The notes beneath the pieces are model-generated. The model was given only the letters and a program-made list of their open reading frames with translations. It did not search any database and was not told the origin of the DNA. Below, in pieces: positions 35,565 to 44,432 of a stretch of DNA of 64,000 nucleotides. This stretch comes from Micromonospora coriariae (GTDB taxonomy: Bacteria > Actinomycetota > Actinomycetes > Mycobacteriales > Micromonosporaceae). Location of the stretch: contig NZ_LT607412.1 in the NCBI RefSeq assembly GCF_900091455.1, positions 4,898,001-4,962,000 on the forward strand. Direction: 5' to 3'. The stretch's first letter is position 1; every line of letters begins with the position of its first letter. Both the position numbers and the translations under genes were made by a program.

Positions 35565-36359
35565 GTGCGCGAGGTAGACCGAGCGACGGCCGCCGATCTG
35601 CTGGTCGAGGCCCGTCGGCTGCATCAGCCTATTAATTCGCTCACCGAACGGTTCCCCGACCTGACCGTCGAGGACGCATACGAGATCCAGGCGCGGCAAA
35701 GCCAGCAGCGGCTGGACTCCGGGCGGGTGATCAAGGGCCGGAAGGTGGGACTCACCTCCGCCGCGATGCAACGTCAGTTGGGTGTGAACTCGCCGGACTT
35801 CGGCGTGCTGTTCGACGACATGTTCTTCCCCGAACACGAACCCATCGCGCCCGCGCTGTTCCTTCAGCCGCGTATCGAGCCGGAGGTGGCGTTCGTCCTC
35901 AAGCGGGACCTCCAAGGCCCCGGGATCACCGTGGCCGACGCGATCCGAGCGGTCGATTTCGTGTTGCCGGCCCTGGAGATCATCGACAGCCGGATCGCCG
36001 ACTGGCGAATCACCATCGCCGACACCATCGCTGACAACGCCTCCTCCGGCGGGGTCGTGCTGGGTGGCTCGCCCGCCCGGTTGGCCGACGTGGACCTCCG
36101 TCTGATGGGCGGCAACTTGTTCGGCAACGGCGACCTCGTCGCCACCGGCGCCGGCGGCGCTGTGCTGGGCTCACCCCTGCTGTCCCTGGTCTGGTTGGCC
36201 AACACCCTCGGCGATCGGAACGCGGGGCTGCGCGCGGGCGATGTCGTGTTGCCCGGATCGATCACCAGCGCCCAGCCGGTCCGACCCGGTGACACTTGGT
36301 CCGCGCACTTCGCCGGGCTGGGCTCAGTCACCACGTGCTTCGCGAAGGAGGCGAGATGA
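35565..36359 (+). CDS. 2-oxopent-4-enoate hydratase (MhpD/XylJ type)
   Basis: 264 aa from GTG 35565, which has AGGAGG 8 bp upstream; ATG 35517 (ATGA overlap) gives a 16-aa longer form. Fumarylacetoacetase-like fold: [20 protein letters not shown] and [14 protein letters not shown] carry the metal-binding Glu residues (EPE), plus [12 protein letters not shown]. The hydratase adds water to 2-hydroxypenta-2,4-dienoate to give 4-hydroxy-2-oxovalerate. The second paralogue at 38296 is closer to decarboxylases, so I assign hydratase here; the two roles could be exchanged. Confidence 0.8.
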   Translation: MREVDRATAADLLVEARRLHQPINSLTERFPDLTVEDAYEIQARQSQQRLDSGRVIKGRKVGLTSAAMQRQLGVNSPDFGVLFDDMFFPEHEPIAPALFLQPRIEPEVAFVLKRDLQGPGITVADAIRAVDFVLPALEIIDSRIADWRITIADTIADNASSGGVVLGGSPARLADVDLRLMGGNLFGNGDLVATGAGGAVLGSPLLSLVWLANTLGDRNAGLRAGDVVLPGSITSAQPVRPGDTWSAHFAGLGSVTTCFAKEAR

Positions 36360-37255
36360 CCAGGCCCATCGCGGCCATCGTCGGTCCCGGGAACATCGGC
36401 ACCGATCTGCTGATCAAGTTGCAGCGCAGCCCGCACCTCGACGTGCGGTACATGGTGGGGGTGGACCCGAACTCCGACGGTCTGGCCAAGGCAAGGGCCC
36501 GCGGCGTGGAGACCTCGGCCGAAGGCGTTGACTGGCTGCTCGCCAGGCCGGAGCCGGCACAGTTGGTCTTCGAGGCCACCAGCGCCAAGGCGCACCTGGC
36601 GAACGCCCCGCGCTACGCGGAGGCCGGCATCCAGGCGGTGGACCTGACACCTGCCATGGTAGGGCCGCTGGTGTGTCCGGTGGTGAACCTGCACGAGCAC
36701 TTGGCCGCGCCGAACGTGAACATGGTGACCTGCGGGGGGCAGGCGACCATCCCGATGGTTGCCGCGGTGGCCTCGGTGACGCCGGTTCCGTACGCCGAGA
36801 TCGTGGCGTCGATCGCGTCCCGTTCGGCCGGTCCCGGCACCCGCGCCAACATTGATGAGTTTACCGAGACGACCTCGCTGGCGTTGCGCGAGGTCGCCGG
36901 TGCCGGGCGAGGCAAGGCCGTGATCATCCTGAATCCGGTCGAGCCGCCGATGATCATGCGGGACACCGTTTTCTGTGCCATCCACCCGGACGCCGATCGC
37001 GACGCGATCACCGCATCCGTGCTCGCCATGGTGGAGCGAGTCCGGGAGTACGTCCCGGGCTACACCCTGCGGGCCGATCCGCAGTACGACGAGCCGCGTC
37101 CGGGCTGGGCGGGCAACGCCCGCGTCGCGCTGTTTCTGGAGGTCCGCGGTAACGGCGACTACCTGCCGCCGTACGCGGGCAACCTCGACATCATGACGGC
37201 CGCCGCCGCCCGCGTCGGTGACCTCATGGCCCAGGCGAAGGCGGTGGCGGCGTGA
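36356..37255 (+). CDS. mhpF: Acetaldehyde dehydrogenase (acylating)
   Basis: 299 aa, ATG 36356 overlapping the hydratase stop (ATGA). Rossmann start [16 protein letters not shown], catalytic Cys in [14 protein letters not shown], and the [19 protein letters not shown] end are diagnostic of MhpF/DmpF. It oxidises acetaldehyde with CoA and NAD+ to acetyl-CoA. It forms a channelling complex with the aldolase encoded directly after (GTGA overlap). Together they finish the meta-cleavage pathway in the cytoplasm. Confidence 0.93.
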   Translation: MTRPIAAIVGPGNIGTDLLIKLQRSPHLDVRYMVGVDPNSDGLAKARARGVETSAEGVDWLLARPEPAQLVFEATSAKAHLANAPRYAEAGIQAVDLTPAMVGPLVCPVVNLHEHLAAPNVNMVTCGGQATIPMVAAVASVTPVPYAEIVASIASRSAGPGTRANIDEFTETTSLALREVAGAGRGKAVIILNPVEPPMIMRDTVFCAIHPDADRDAITASVLAMVERVREYVPGYTLRADPQYDEPRPGWAGNARVALFLEVRGNGDYLPPYAGNLDIMTAAAARVGDLMAQAKAVAA

Positions 37256-38289
37256 CGACTACGGACCCGGGCGCGGTACGCATCACGGACTCGACGTTGC
37301 GGGACGGGTCGCACGCGATGGCTCACCAGTTCACCGAGGGGCAGGTCCGGGCCACGGTGCACGCCCTGGACGCCGCCGGTGTGCAGGTTATCGAGGTGGC
37401 ACACGGCGACGGTCTCGGTGGATCCACATTCAACTACGGCTTTTCCCGCACCGACGAAATTCGGCTCATCGAGGCCGCGGTAGACGAAGCCACCAGGGCC
37501 AGGATTGCTGTCCTGCTGCTGCCTGGTCTCGGCACTGTGGAGGACCTTCGACACGCACACGGCGTTGGTGCCTCGGTAGCGCGCATCGCCACCCACTGCA
37601 CGGAGGCGGACGTCTCGGTGCAGCACTTCGGCGCCGCCCGCGAGCTCGGCATGGAGACCGTCGGTTTCCTGATGCTGTCGCACCGGGCCAGCCCCAGTGT
37701 GCTGGCGAAGCAGGCCCGGATCATGGTCGACGCGGGGGCGCAGTGCGTTTACGTTGTCGACTCCGCCGGTGCACTGGTGCTCGGTGACGCACAGGCCCGG
37801 ATCGCGGCGCTGGTCGACGAGATCGGGGCCGAGGCCCAGGTCGGCTTCCACGGCCACCAGAACCTCTCGCTGGGGGTGGCCAACTCCGTTCTCGCCTACC
37901 AGACGGGCGCCCGGCAGATCGACGGCGCGCTCTGTGCCCTTGGCGCGGGCGCCGGTAACGCCCCGACCGAGGTTCTCAGTGCGGTGTTCGAGCGCCTGGG
38001 GGTGCCTACCGGCGTCGATGCGCAAGGCGTCGCGGCGGCGGCGGAAGACGTGGTAAAACCCTTCATCCCGCGACTGCCATGGATGGATCGTGCAGCGATC
38101 GTGCAGGGCTATGCCGGCGTTTATTCCAGCTTCTTGCTGCACGCCGAGCGGGCCGCCGAGAGGTACGGCGTCCCGGCTCACGAAATCCTCGAGCGAGTCG
38201 GTGCGGCGGGCTACGTGGGCGGGCAAGAGGACATGATCATCGACATCGCGTTGGAGCTCGCAGAGGCACGCGAGCGGCGCCAGGGGTAG
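37252..38289 (+). CDS. mhpE: 4-hydroxy-2-oxovalerate aldolase
   Basis: 345 aa from GTG 37252, overlapping the preceding stop. HMGL-like TIM barrel with [18 protein letters not shown] (Mn-ligand Asp and catalytic Arg) and [15 protein letters not shown] (two metal His), then the DmpG communication domain ([20 protein letters not shown]). It splits 4-hydroxy-2-oxovalerate into pyruvate and acetaldehyde, passing the latter to MhpF. Full length for the family. Confidence 0.93.
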   Translation: MTTTDPGAVRITDSTLRDGSHAMAHQFTEGQVRATVHALDAAGVQVIEVAHGDGLGGSTFNYGFSRTDEIRLIEAAVDEATRARIAVLLLPGLGTVEDLRHAHGVGASVARIATHCTEADVSVQHFGAARELGMETVGFLMLSHRASPSVLAKQARIMVDAGAQCVYVVDSAGALVLGDAQARIAALVDEIGAEAQVGFHGHQNLSLGVANSVLAYQTGARQIDGALCALGAGAGNAPTEVLSAVFERLGVPTGVDAQGVAAAAEDVVKPFIPRLPWMDRAAIVQGYAGVYSSFLLHAERAAERYGVPAHEILERVGAAGYVGGQEDMIIDIALELAEARERRQG

Positions 38290-38295
38290 GGGAAG

Positions 38296-39081
38296 ATGAT
38301 GGGTGACTGGGACGTACAGCGCGCGGCGAGCACGCTCCTTGAAGCCGAGCACACGAGGACCGATCGCCCGCCGATCACCGACGAGTGGCCGGAGTTGGAC
38401 CTGGCCACCGCCTATGCGATCCAAGATGAGACGCTGGCCCGCCGGCTGGCTCGGGGTGAACACCTGATCGGCGTCAAGCTGGGGTTGACCTCCCGAGCGA
38501 AGCAGCAGCGGATGGGAATCTCTTCGCCGCTGGTCGCGTGGCTGACCGACGCTATGGTGCTTCCGGCCGGGGCGCCAGTGCCGCAGGACCAACTGATCCA
38601 CCCTCGCGCCGAACCGGAGATCGTCTTCGTGATGGCCCAGCGGCTGGCCGGGCCCGGCGTGACGGCCGCGACCGCGATGTCCGCGGTGGGCGCGGTGCTC
38701 GGCGGTGTGGAGATCATCGACTCCCGGTACACCGACTTCCGCTTCACCCTGCCCGACGTCGTCGCGGATAACGCCTCGTCCGGCTGCTACGTCACTGGCC
38801 CGGTCAGCCGGCCGCCGACCATCCTGGACCTGTCCATGGAGGCTGTCGTCCTCGAGGTCGACGGAGAGGTGGTCGATTCGGCTACCGGCGGGGCCGTCCA
38901 GGGGCATCCGGCGGAGGCGCTGGCGCTCGCGGCCAACGCACTCGCCGAACGGGGTCTGGCCATCGAGGCTGGCTGGGTCGTACTCACCGGTGGCATGACC
39001 GACGCGGTCTTCGCGCCACCCGGATCCCGGTTGGCGGCGCACTTCAGCACGCTCGGCTCGATCGTCCTGAGCGGAGGCTGA
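38296..39081 (+). CDS. xylI: 2-oxo-3-hexenedioate (4-oxalocrotonate) decarboxylase
   Basis: 261 aa, ATG 38296 (a second ATG follows directly). ITDEWPELDLATAYAIQDE, LIGVKLGLTSRAKQQRMGI and LIHPRAEPEIVFVMA (metal Glu pair) are characteristic of XylI/DmpH. It decarboxylates the 2-oxo-3-hexenedioate made by the tautomerase, giving the substrate of the hydratase, with which it normally forms a complex. Separated by 6 bp from the aldolase gene and touching the tautomerase gene. Confidence 0.87.
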   Translation: MMGDWDVQRAASTLLEAEHTRTDRPPITDEWPELDLATAYAIQDETLARRLARGEHLIGVKLGLTSRAKQQRMGISSPLVAWLTDAMVLPAGAPVPQDQLIHPRAEPEIVFVMAQRLAGPGVTAATAMSAVGAVLGGVEIIDSRYTDFRFTLPDVVADNASSGCYVTGPVSRPPTILDLSMEAVVLEVDGEVVDSATGGAVQGHPAEALALAANALAERGLAIEAGWVVLTGGMTDAVFAPPGSRLAAHFSTLGSIVLSGG

Positions 39082-39086
39082 TGATC

Positions 39087-39281
39087 GTGCCGTTGGTTGA
39101 GATCACCGTGGTGCAGGGCCGTTCCCCGACGCAGCTGCGCACCCTGATCAGCAAGGTCACCGAGGCGGTCGAGGCCGCCATCGAGGCACCCCTACCGAGC
39201 ATCCGTGTCATCCTCCGCGAAGTTCCAGCGACGCACTGGGCCGCCGGGGACGTCACCGTTGCGGAACGAGAGAAGAAGTGA
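39087..39281 (+). CDS. xylH: 4-oxalocrotonate tautomerase
   Basis: 64 aa from GTG 39087. This start is chosen over ATG 39081 because it places Pro directly after the initiator Met, and Pro1 is the catalytic base of the family. GGAGG lies 10 bp upstream. The chain reads PLVEITVVQGRSPTQLRTL, with Arg in SIRVILREVP as the expected second active-site residue. It isomerises 2-hydroxymuconate to 2-oxo-3-hexenedioate. Its stop overlaps GTG 39278 ahead of the dehydrogenase gene. Confidence 0.88.
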   Translation: MPLVEITVVQGRSPTQLRTLISKVTEAVEAAIEAPLPSIRVILREVPATHWAAGDVTVAEREKK

Positions 39282-39283
39282 CA

Positions 39284-40714
39284 ATGGAACTGATCCCCCA
39301 CATCATCGACGGCAAGGAAATCGAGTCCCGCGACGGCGGCGAGTTCGAGACCGTGGATCCGTGGACCCGGCAGGCCTTCGCCCGGGTCGCACTCGGCACT
39401 GCCGAGGATGCCGGCCTGGCCGTCGAGGCTGCTCGAAGGGCCTTCGACCGTGGGCCGTGGCCCCGGATGGGCTTCGCCGAGCGCGGCGCCGCCCTGCACC
39501 GGTTGGCCGACCTCATCGACGAGCACCGCGACGAGTTGGCCTTGGCCGACACCCGGGACATGGGTAAGCCGATTTCGGACAGCACGTCAAAGGATGTGCC
39601 GCGTTCGGCGATGAACTTCCGGTTTTTCGCCGACCACGCTCGGCTGTCCGCAGGCGAGGCTCTGCCGATGGACAGCGGGCACCACGCCTACACCCGGTAT
39701 GAGCCGGCCGGGGTTGTCTCCGCGATCGCGCCGTGGAACTTCCCGCTCATGCTCGAGTCCTGGAAGGTCGCTCCGGCGTTGGCCTGGGGCAACACGGTCG
39801 TCCTGAAGCCTGCCGAGGGCACACCGACGTCCGCCACGCTGCTGGCCCGCCTTGCGCTCGAGGCCGGCATACCGCCCGGAGTGTTCAACGTCGTCCACGG
39901 ATTCGGCCCCGATTCCGCCGGCGAGGCGCTGACCAAGGACCCGCGGGTCGACCGGATCACCTTCACCGGCGAGTCCACCACCGGGCGGGTGCTGTCCAGG
40001 GCGGCCGCGGCAAACCTCACGCCCGTGAGCCTGGAACTGGGCGGCAAGGGCGCCAACCTCGTCTTCGCCGACGCCGACCTGGAGTCGGCGGTGCGCTGGT
40101 CGATCCAAGCCATCTTCAGCAACGCGGGGCAGGTGTGTCTGGCCGGGAGCCGGATCTACGTGCAGCGCGAGGTCTATGCCGAATTTCTCGACCGCTTCTG
40201 CGCCGCCGCAGAAGCCCTCGTCATCGGTGACCCCAAGGATCGCCGCACGCAGGTCGGGCCGCTGTCGTCCGGCGAGCACTATCAGAAGGTCCGTTCGTAC
40301 GTCGAGGGCGTTCCTGCCGAGGGCGGCATTATGCGGACCGGCGGCTTCGGTGACGGCTGGGTGGTGCGCCCGACCGTCATCACCGATGTTCCCGCGGATG
40401 CCCGGGTCTGCCGGGAGGAGATCTTCGGACCCGTGGTCGTGGTCGCGCCATTCGACACCGAAGCCGAGGCGGTGTCGTCGGCCAACGCGACGCCGTACGG
40501 GCTCAACGCCATGGTTTTCACGGAAAACCTGTCCCGGGCGCACCGGGTCGCCGCAGCGCTACGTGCCGGCACGGTATGGACGAACTGCTTCTTCATCCGC
40601 GACCTGCGCGCCCCGTTCGGTGGGGTTGGCGATTCGGGCGTGGGGCGCGAGGGCGGCAACTTCAGTCGCGACTTCTTCACCGAACCGAAGGCCGTGGTGA
40701 TGGAACTGCGCTGA
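39284..40714 (+). CDS. xylG: 2-hydroxy(or amino)muconic semialdehyde dehydrogenase
   Basis: 476 aa from ATG 39284 (GTG 39278 overlaps the preceding stop). Aldehyde dehydrogenase fold: AIAPWNFPLML, VVLKPAEGTPTSATLLA, catalytic Glu in PVSLELGGKGANLVF, nucleophilic Cys in FSNAGQVCLAGSR, and the C-terminal PFGGVGDSGVGREGG. In this operon it should oxidise the decarboxylated ring-fission semialdehyde to muconate. Hydroxy versus amino preference (XylG/PraB or NbaE) cannot be decided by eye. Last gene of the enzyme block. Confidence 0.85.
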   Translation: MELIPHIIDGKEIESRDGGEFETVDPWTRQAFARVALGTAEDAGLAVEAARRAFDRGPWPRMGFAERGAALHRLADLIDEHRDELALADTRDMGKPISDSTSKDVPRSAMNFRFFADHARLSAGEALPMDSGHHAYTRYEPAGVVSAIAPWNFPLMLESWKVAPALAWGNTVVLKPAEGTPTSATLLARLALEAGIPPGVFNVVHGFGPDSAGEALTKDPRVDRITFTGESTTGRVLSRAAAANLTPVSLELGGKGANLVFADADLESAVRWSIQAIFSNAGQVCLAGSRIYVQREVYAEFLDRFCAAAEALVIGDPKDRRTQVGPLSSGEHYQKVRSYVEGVPAEGGIMRTGGFGDGWVVRPTVITDVPADARVCREEIFGPVVVVAPFDTEAEAVSSANATPYGLNAMVFTENLSRAHRVAAALRAGTVWTNCFFIRDLRAPFGGVGDSGVGREGGNFSRDFFTEPKAVVMELR

Positions 40715-41051
40715 CGGCCTGCGTACACGGGCGCCCTTCAGCGTTAACCGCTCGCGACTCCGTCGCTGCCACAGATCTGAAGATCGGACGTTCTCGAATC
40801 GGCGTGGGCGGGCTACGCCGACCGAGTCTGCCTGGGCAGATTCGAAGCACCAGGTTCCGCTCAATTCGCGGCGCAAAAGGCGTTCCGTGTTGGTTCCGCC
40901 GCCTTCGTCGGCCCTGCGGAAACGGCCTCTGGGCTGCGATGACAAGCTCGCACCCCTTGCCTGGGGCAACATAACCAATATAATGATTCGGGTCACGTGT
41001 GAACCCGGGCAGGTTGCGGCGGGGGCCGACAACCAGACAGGAGACAAGGCC
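40715..41051. other. 337-bp intergenic region between enzyme and transporter blocks
   Basis: No convincing ORF. It holds the promoter at 40957-40984; no clear terminator was found for the upstream operon. Confidence 0.6.
40957..40984 (+). promoter_or_regulatory. Strong sigma-70-like promoter of the transporter operon
   Basis: TTGCCT at 40957, 16-bp spacer, TATAAT at 40979. The block AACCAATATAAT and the following N-A-T-T/A-TCG are shared with the promoter at 31728, implying common regulation of uptake and degradation. Confidence 0.75.
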
Positions 41052-42020
41052 ATGCGGAAGCAGAAATGGTTCGCATCGCTCGCGGTGGCAAGTGTCGTCG
41101 CTACCACGGCTTGCGGCAGCGGCGGCGACGAGGCGAGTGGGGGTGACCAGGCGGTGAAGATCGACGTCGGTGGGCTCCCGCTGGCCGCGCTGGCACCGCT
41201 GTACCTCGGCATTGACAAGGGCTTCTTCGCTGACGAGGGCCTTGAGGTGACCCCGCAGCAGGCCCAGGGCGGCGCGGCGTTACTGCCGGCCGTCGTCAGC
41301 GGAGACATGGAGTTCGCCTACTCGAACACCGCCTCTCTCATCACGGCAAGCGTCAAAGGACTGCCGGTCCAGATCGTCGCGAACGGCAATGACGAGACCC
41401 ATGACGTCAAGAAGGCGTCGTCGACGGTCGTGTCCAAGGGCGGCGGACCCATCCGCCAGCCGGCCGACCTGGCGGGCAAGACGATAGCGGTCAACACGCT
41501 CAACAACGTCGGTGACATTACGATCAAGGCAGCACTGGAGAAGTCCGGTGTGGACGTCAGTGGACTCAAGTTCGTCGAGCTGCCGTTTCCGGACATGCTT
41601 CCTGCCCTCGAAGCCGGGCGGGTGGACGCGGTCTGGCTGGTAACCCCCTTCACCCAGACCGCGAAGGACGCCGGCCACCAGGAAGTGCTCCGGCCCTTCT
41701 TTGACACCCAGCCGGGGTTGAACATCGCCACCTACTTCACCTCCCAGCGTTACGCGAAGGAGCACCCGGACGTCGTGGCCGGGTTCGTCCGGGCGATGAA
41801 CAAGTCACTGACGTACACCAATGACCACCCGGACGAACTGCGCGCCGCGGTCAAGACGTACGCCAAGATTCCCGATGACGTGCTGGGCAAGATGCCGCTG
41901 CCGGAGTTCCCGGCGGAAATCGACGTCCCAGACATCGAGTTGACCGCCGAGCTGATGCGTAAATACGGCATCATCGACAAGCTGCCGGACTTCAAGCGCC
42001 TGGTCAGGCAGGGCGCATGA
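41052..42020 (+). CDS. ABC transporter substrate-binding lipoprotein (NMT1/SsuA type)
   Basis: 322 aa from ATG 41052, with AGGAGACA upstream. A lipoprotein signal peptide ends in the lipobox TTAC before Gly-Ser-Gly, so the protein is anchored outside the membrane. LPLAALAPLYLGIDKGFFAD and GGAALLPAVVSGDMEFAYSN match NMT1/THI5/SsuA-like binding proteins. Such systems carry sulfonates, pyrimidine precursors, nitrate or aromatic acids including phthalates. Placement among aromatic-degradation genes favours an aromatic or heteroaromatic acid. ATGA overlap with the permease gene. Confidence 0.85.
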   Translation: MRKQKWFASLAVASVVATTACGSGGDEASGGDQAVKIDVGGLPLAALAPLYLGIDKGFFADEGLEVTPQQAQGGAALLPAVVSGDMEFAYSNTASLITASVKGLPVQIVANGNDETHDVKKASSTVVSKGGGPIRQPADLAGKTIAVNTLNNVGDITIKAALEKSGVDVSGLKFVELPFPDMLPALEAGRVDAVWLVTPFTQTAKDAGHQEVLRPFFDTQPGLNIATYFTSQRYAKEHPDVVAGFVRAMNKSLTYTNDHPDELRAAVKTYAKIPDDVLGKMPLPEFPAEIDVPDIELTAELMRKYGIIDKLPDFKRLVRQGA

Positions 42021-42805
42021 GGCGCGTCCGATCGCTACCTTGGTGGGTGCCGGGGTGCCTCAGCGTTGCGCTCGTCCTGGCGCTCTTCGAAACCCTGTCC
42101 CGGACGGGGATCCTGCCCAGCCGCTACTTTCCGCCGATGTCCTCGACGTTGGCGCGACTGGTGACCGAGGGTGGCGACACGAGCTTCTGGGTCGAGGTCG
42201 GGCACACCATGCAAGGCTGGGTGATCGGGATCGGCCTCGCCTTCGCGGTCGCGGTGCCGCTCGGCATCGCGATTGGATCGGCATGGTGGATCTTCCGGGC
42301 ATTGCGGCCGATCATCGAATTTCTCCGACCGGTGCCGTCGGTGGCGCTCATCCCGCTTGCCGTCCTGATCTACGGCTCCGGCCTGGAGACGAAGGTGTTC
42401 CTGGTTACCTACGCCGCCGTGTGGCCGCTGCTGCTCCAGCTGCTCTACGGCGTGCGCAGCATCGACCCGATCGCGCTGGACACCGCGCGTTCCTTCCGGG
42501 TAAGCCGGTGGAACCGACTAACGCGAATTGTGCTGCCAAGCATCGTGCCCTACCTCGCCACCGGGCTCCGGATCTCCTCGTCCGTCGCGCTCGTCCTGGC
42601 CGTGACCGCGGAGCTGGTCGTGGGCGCGCCCGGTATCGGCCGCACGATCACTGCTGCGCAGGCCGGCGGAAACGTCGAGCTGATGTACGCGCTCATCATC
42701 GCGACCGGGCTACTCGGATGGGGGCTGAACATCGTGTTTCGACAAGCGGAACGGCGACTTCTGCACTGGCATCCCTCCCAGCGCATGCTGGCGGCAAGCC
42801 GATGA
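42017..42805 (+). CDS. ABC transporter permease (SsuC type), first
   Basis: 262 aa, ATG 42017. Six hydrophobic helices; the EAA loop that docks the ATPase reads DTARSFRVSRWNRLTRIVLP. Start overlaps the binding-protein stop, and the second permease overlaps its end (ATGA). Two different permeases imply a heterodimeric channel, unlike the homodimer typical of SsuC. Confidence 0.87.
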   Translation: MRRVRSLPWWVPGCLSVALVLALFETLSRTGILPSRYFPPMSSTLARLVTEGGDTSFWVEVGHTMQGWVIGIGLAFAVAVPLGIAIGSAWWIFRALRPIIEFLRPVPSVALIPLAVLIYGSGLETKVFLVTYAAVWPLLLQLLYGVRSIDPIALDTARSFRVSRWNRLTRIVLPSIVPYLATGLRISSSVALVLAVTAELVVGAPGIGRTITAAQAGGNVELMYALIIATGLLGWGLNIVFRQAERRLLHWHPSQRMLAASR

Positions 42806-43572
42806 GCCGCCGCATCCTCGGCCCACTGGTCGAGATCACATTCCCGCTCGTGGTGCTGCTCGGCCTCGTCGTGTGGTCCAGCGGCAGCGAATCCTTCTAC
42901 TTTCCACCGGTCACCGACATTTTCGTCACCTTCCGGGAGACCTGGCTGTTCGAGCGCTTTGGCTCCGACGTCGTACCGAGCCTCTACCGCCTGGGCGCCG
43001 GCTACGCCCTCGCGTGTTTGCTCGCGGTGGGTGTCGGCGTCATCCTCGGGTCCTCGAAGGTGGCGGCTCGCGCGGCCGAGCCGATCGTCGAGTTCCTGCG
43101 GGCGGTCCCGCCGCCGGCCCTGATTCCCTTCGGTATCCTCGTGCTCGGGCTGGGCGACCAGATGAAGATCTTCATCATCGCCATGGTCTGCTTCTGGCCG
43201 GTGCTGCTCAACACCATCGACGGCATCCGCGGTATCGACCCCACTCTACTGGACACCGCGCGGGCGTACGGGATCCGCGGCTTCGAGCGCCTGCGTAGCC
43301 TCGTGCTTCCCGGCGCCAGTCCGCAGATCTTCGCGGGCATGCGGACCAGCCTGTCCCTCGCCCTCATCATGATGGTTGTCTCCGAACTGGTGGCCAGCAC
43401 CAACGGCATCGGCTACTTCGTACTGCAATCTCAGCGCAACTTCGCGATCCCGGAGATGTGGTCCGGGATCGTGCTGCTTGGCCTCTTGGGCTATCTGTTG
43501 AACGCCGTCTTCCTCCTGGTGGAGCACCGTGTCCTCGCCTGGCACCTGCGAGCGAGCGCGGTGACCCGGTGA
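42802..43572 (+). CDS. ABC transporter permease (SsuC type), second
   Basis: 256 aa, ATG 42802. Six predicted helices and an EAA loop reading DTARAYGIRGFERLRSLVLP. Paralogous to the preceding gene (both have EFLRPVPSVALIP or EFLRAVPPPALIP just before the loop). Forms the membrane channel with it and the ATPase that follows after 27 bp. Confidence 0.87.
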   Translation: MSRRILGPLVEITFPLVVLLGLVVWSSGSESFYFPPVTDIFVTFRETWLFERFGSDVVPSLYRLGAGYALACLLAVGVGVILGSSKVAARAAEPIVEFLRAVPPPALIPFGILVLGLGDQMKIFIIAMVCFWPVLLNTIDGIRGIDPTLLDTARAYGIRGFERLRSLVLPGASPQIFAGMRTSLSLALIMMVVSELVASTNGIGYFVLQSQRNFAIPEMWSGIVLLGLLGYLLNAVFLLVEHRVLAWHLRASAVTR

Positions 43573-43599
43573 GGCACTCGAACGGAGCGGGAGCTCACA

Positions 43600-44373
43600 A
43601 TGCTTGATGTGGTCGGTCTGAAGAAGACCTACGGGGAAGGCAACGCAGCAACCACCGCCATTGGCGACCTGTCCTTCAGCGTTGGCAAGGGCGAGTTCGT
43701 CTGTGTCGTCGGGCCATCCGGTTGCGGCAAGACGACGTTGCTCAAGTGCATGTCCGGTCTGCTGTCCGCGACCGCCGGGCAGGTCCTGTTGCAGGGCCAG
43801 CCGATCGACGGCCCGCCCGAGCAGATGGCGCTCGTCTTCCAGGACTACAGCCGCTCACTGATGCCCTGGTTGACCGTCCGCGGCAACATCGCGCTGCCGC
43901 TCAAGAGTCGCCGGCTTACCAGGACCGACCGCGCCCAACGCATCGCCGAGGCGGTCGAGTCAGTGGGGCTCGCCAGCTTCATCGACCACTACCCGTGGCA
44001 ACTCTCCGGCGGCATGCAGCAGCGGGTCGCCATCGCCCGCGCCCTCGCCTACCAGCCCGACATTCTCCTGATGGACGAGCCGTTCGCGTCCCTGGACGCG
44101 CAGACCCGCGCGGACTTGGAGGATGTGATGCTGAGCGTGCGGGACAAGTACGACGTGACGGTGCTCTTCGTAACTCACGACATCGACGAGTCGGTGTACC
44201 TGGCGGATCGGATCGTCGTCCTCAGCTCGCGGCCCACCTACGTCAAGGAGATCGTCGAGGTCGGCCTGCCCCGCCCGCGCGACCAGGTAAGCACGAAGGA
44301 GCAGCCGGAGTTCGCGCATCTGCGGGCACACATTTACCGGGCGATTAAACACGCGACGCCGGAGGCCGCGTAG
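43600..44373 (+). CDS. ABC transporter ATP-binding protein (SsuB type)
   Basis: 257 aa from ATG 43600, preceded by GGAGCGGGAG. Walker A GPSGCGKTT, Q-loop VFQDYSRSLMPWLTV, signature LSGGMQQRVAIARAL, Walker B LLMDEPFASLD and switch His in VTHDIDES are all intact. It powers uptake through the two permeases. Its stop lies inside the first unit of a 21-bp tandem repeat that also contains the next start. Confidence 0.92.
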   Translation: MLDVVGLKKTYGEGNAATTAIGDLSFSVGKGEFVCVVGPSGCGKTTLLKCMSGLLSATAGQVLLQGQPIDGPPEQMALVFQDYSRSLMPWLTVRGNIALPLKSRRLTRTDRAQRIAEAVESVGLASFIDHYPWQLSGGMQQRVAIARALAYQPDILLMDEPFASLDAQTRADLEDVMLSVRDKYDVTVLFVTHDIDESVYLADRIVVLSSRPTYVKEIVEVGLPRPRDQVSTKEQPEFAHLRAHIYRAIKHATPEAA

Positions 44374-44432
44374 CCATGAGCAAGGAACAAGTAACCACCA
44401 GCAAGGAACGGGTAGCCATGAGCAAGGATTCC
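44370..44432 (+). repeat. Three 21-bp tandem units duplicating a start codon
   Basis: Units GTAGCCATGAGCAAGGAAC.., GTAACCACCAGCAAGGAAC.. and GTAGCCATGAGCAAGGATT.. follow one another. Units 1 and 3 each carry ATGAGCAAGG, so the cyclase gene has two equivalent starts (44376, 44418); unit 2 has ACC in place of ATG. Confidence 0.85.

Noticed and set aside
37159..39042. 627-codon reverse ORF over the aldolase and decarboxylase genes
   Set aside because: Antisense reading of strongly recognised + strand enzymes.
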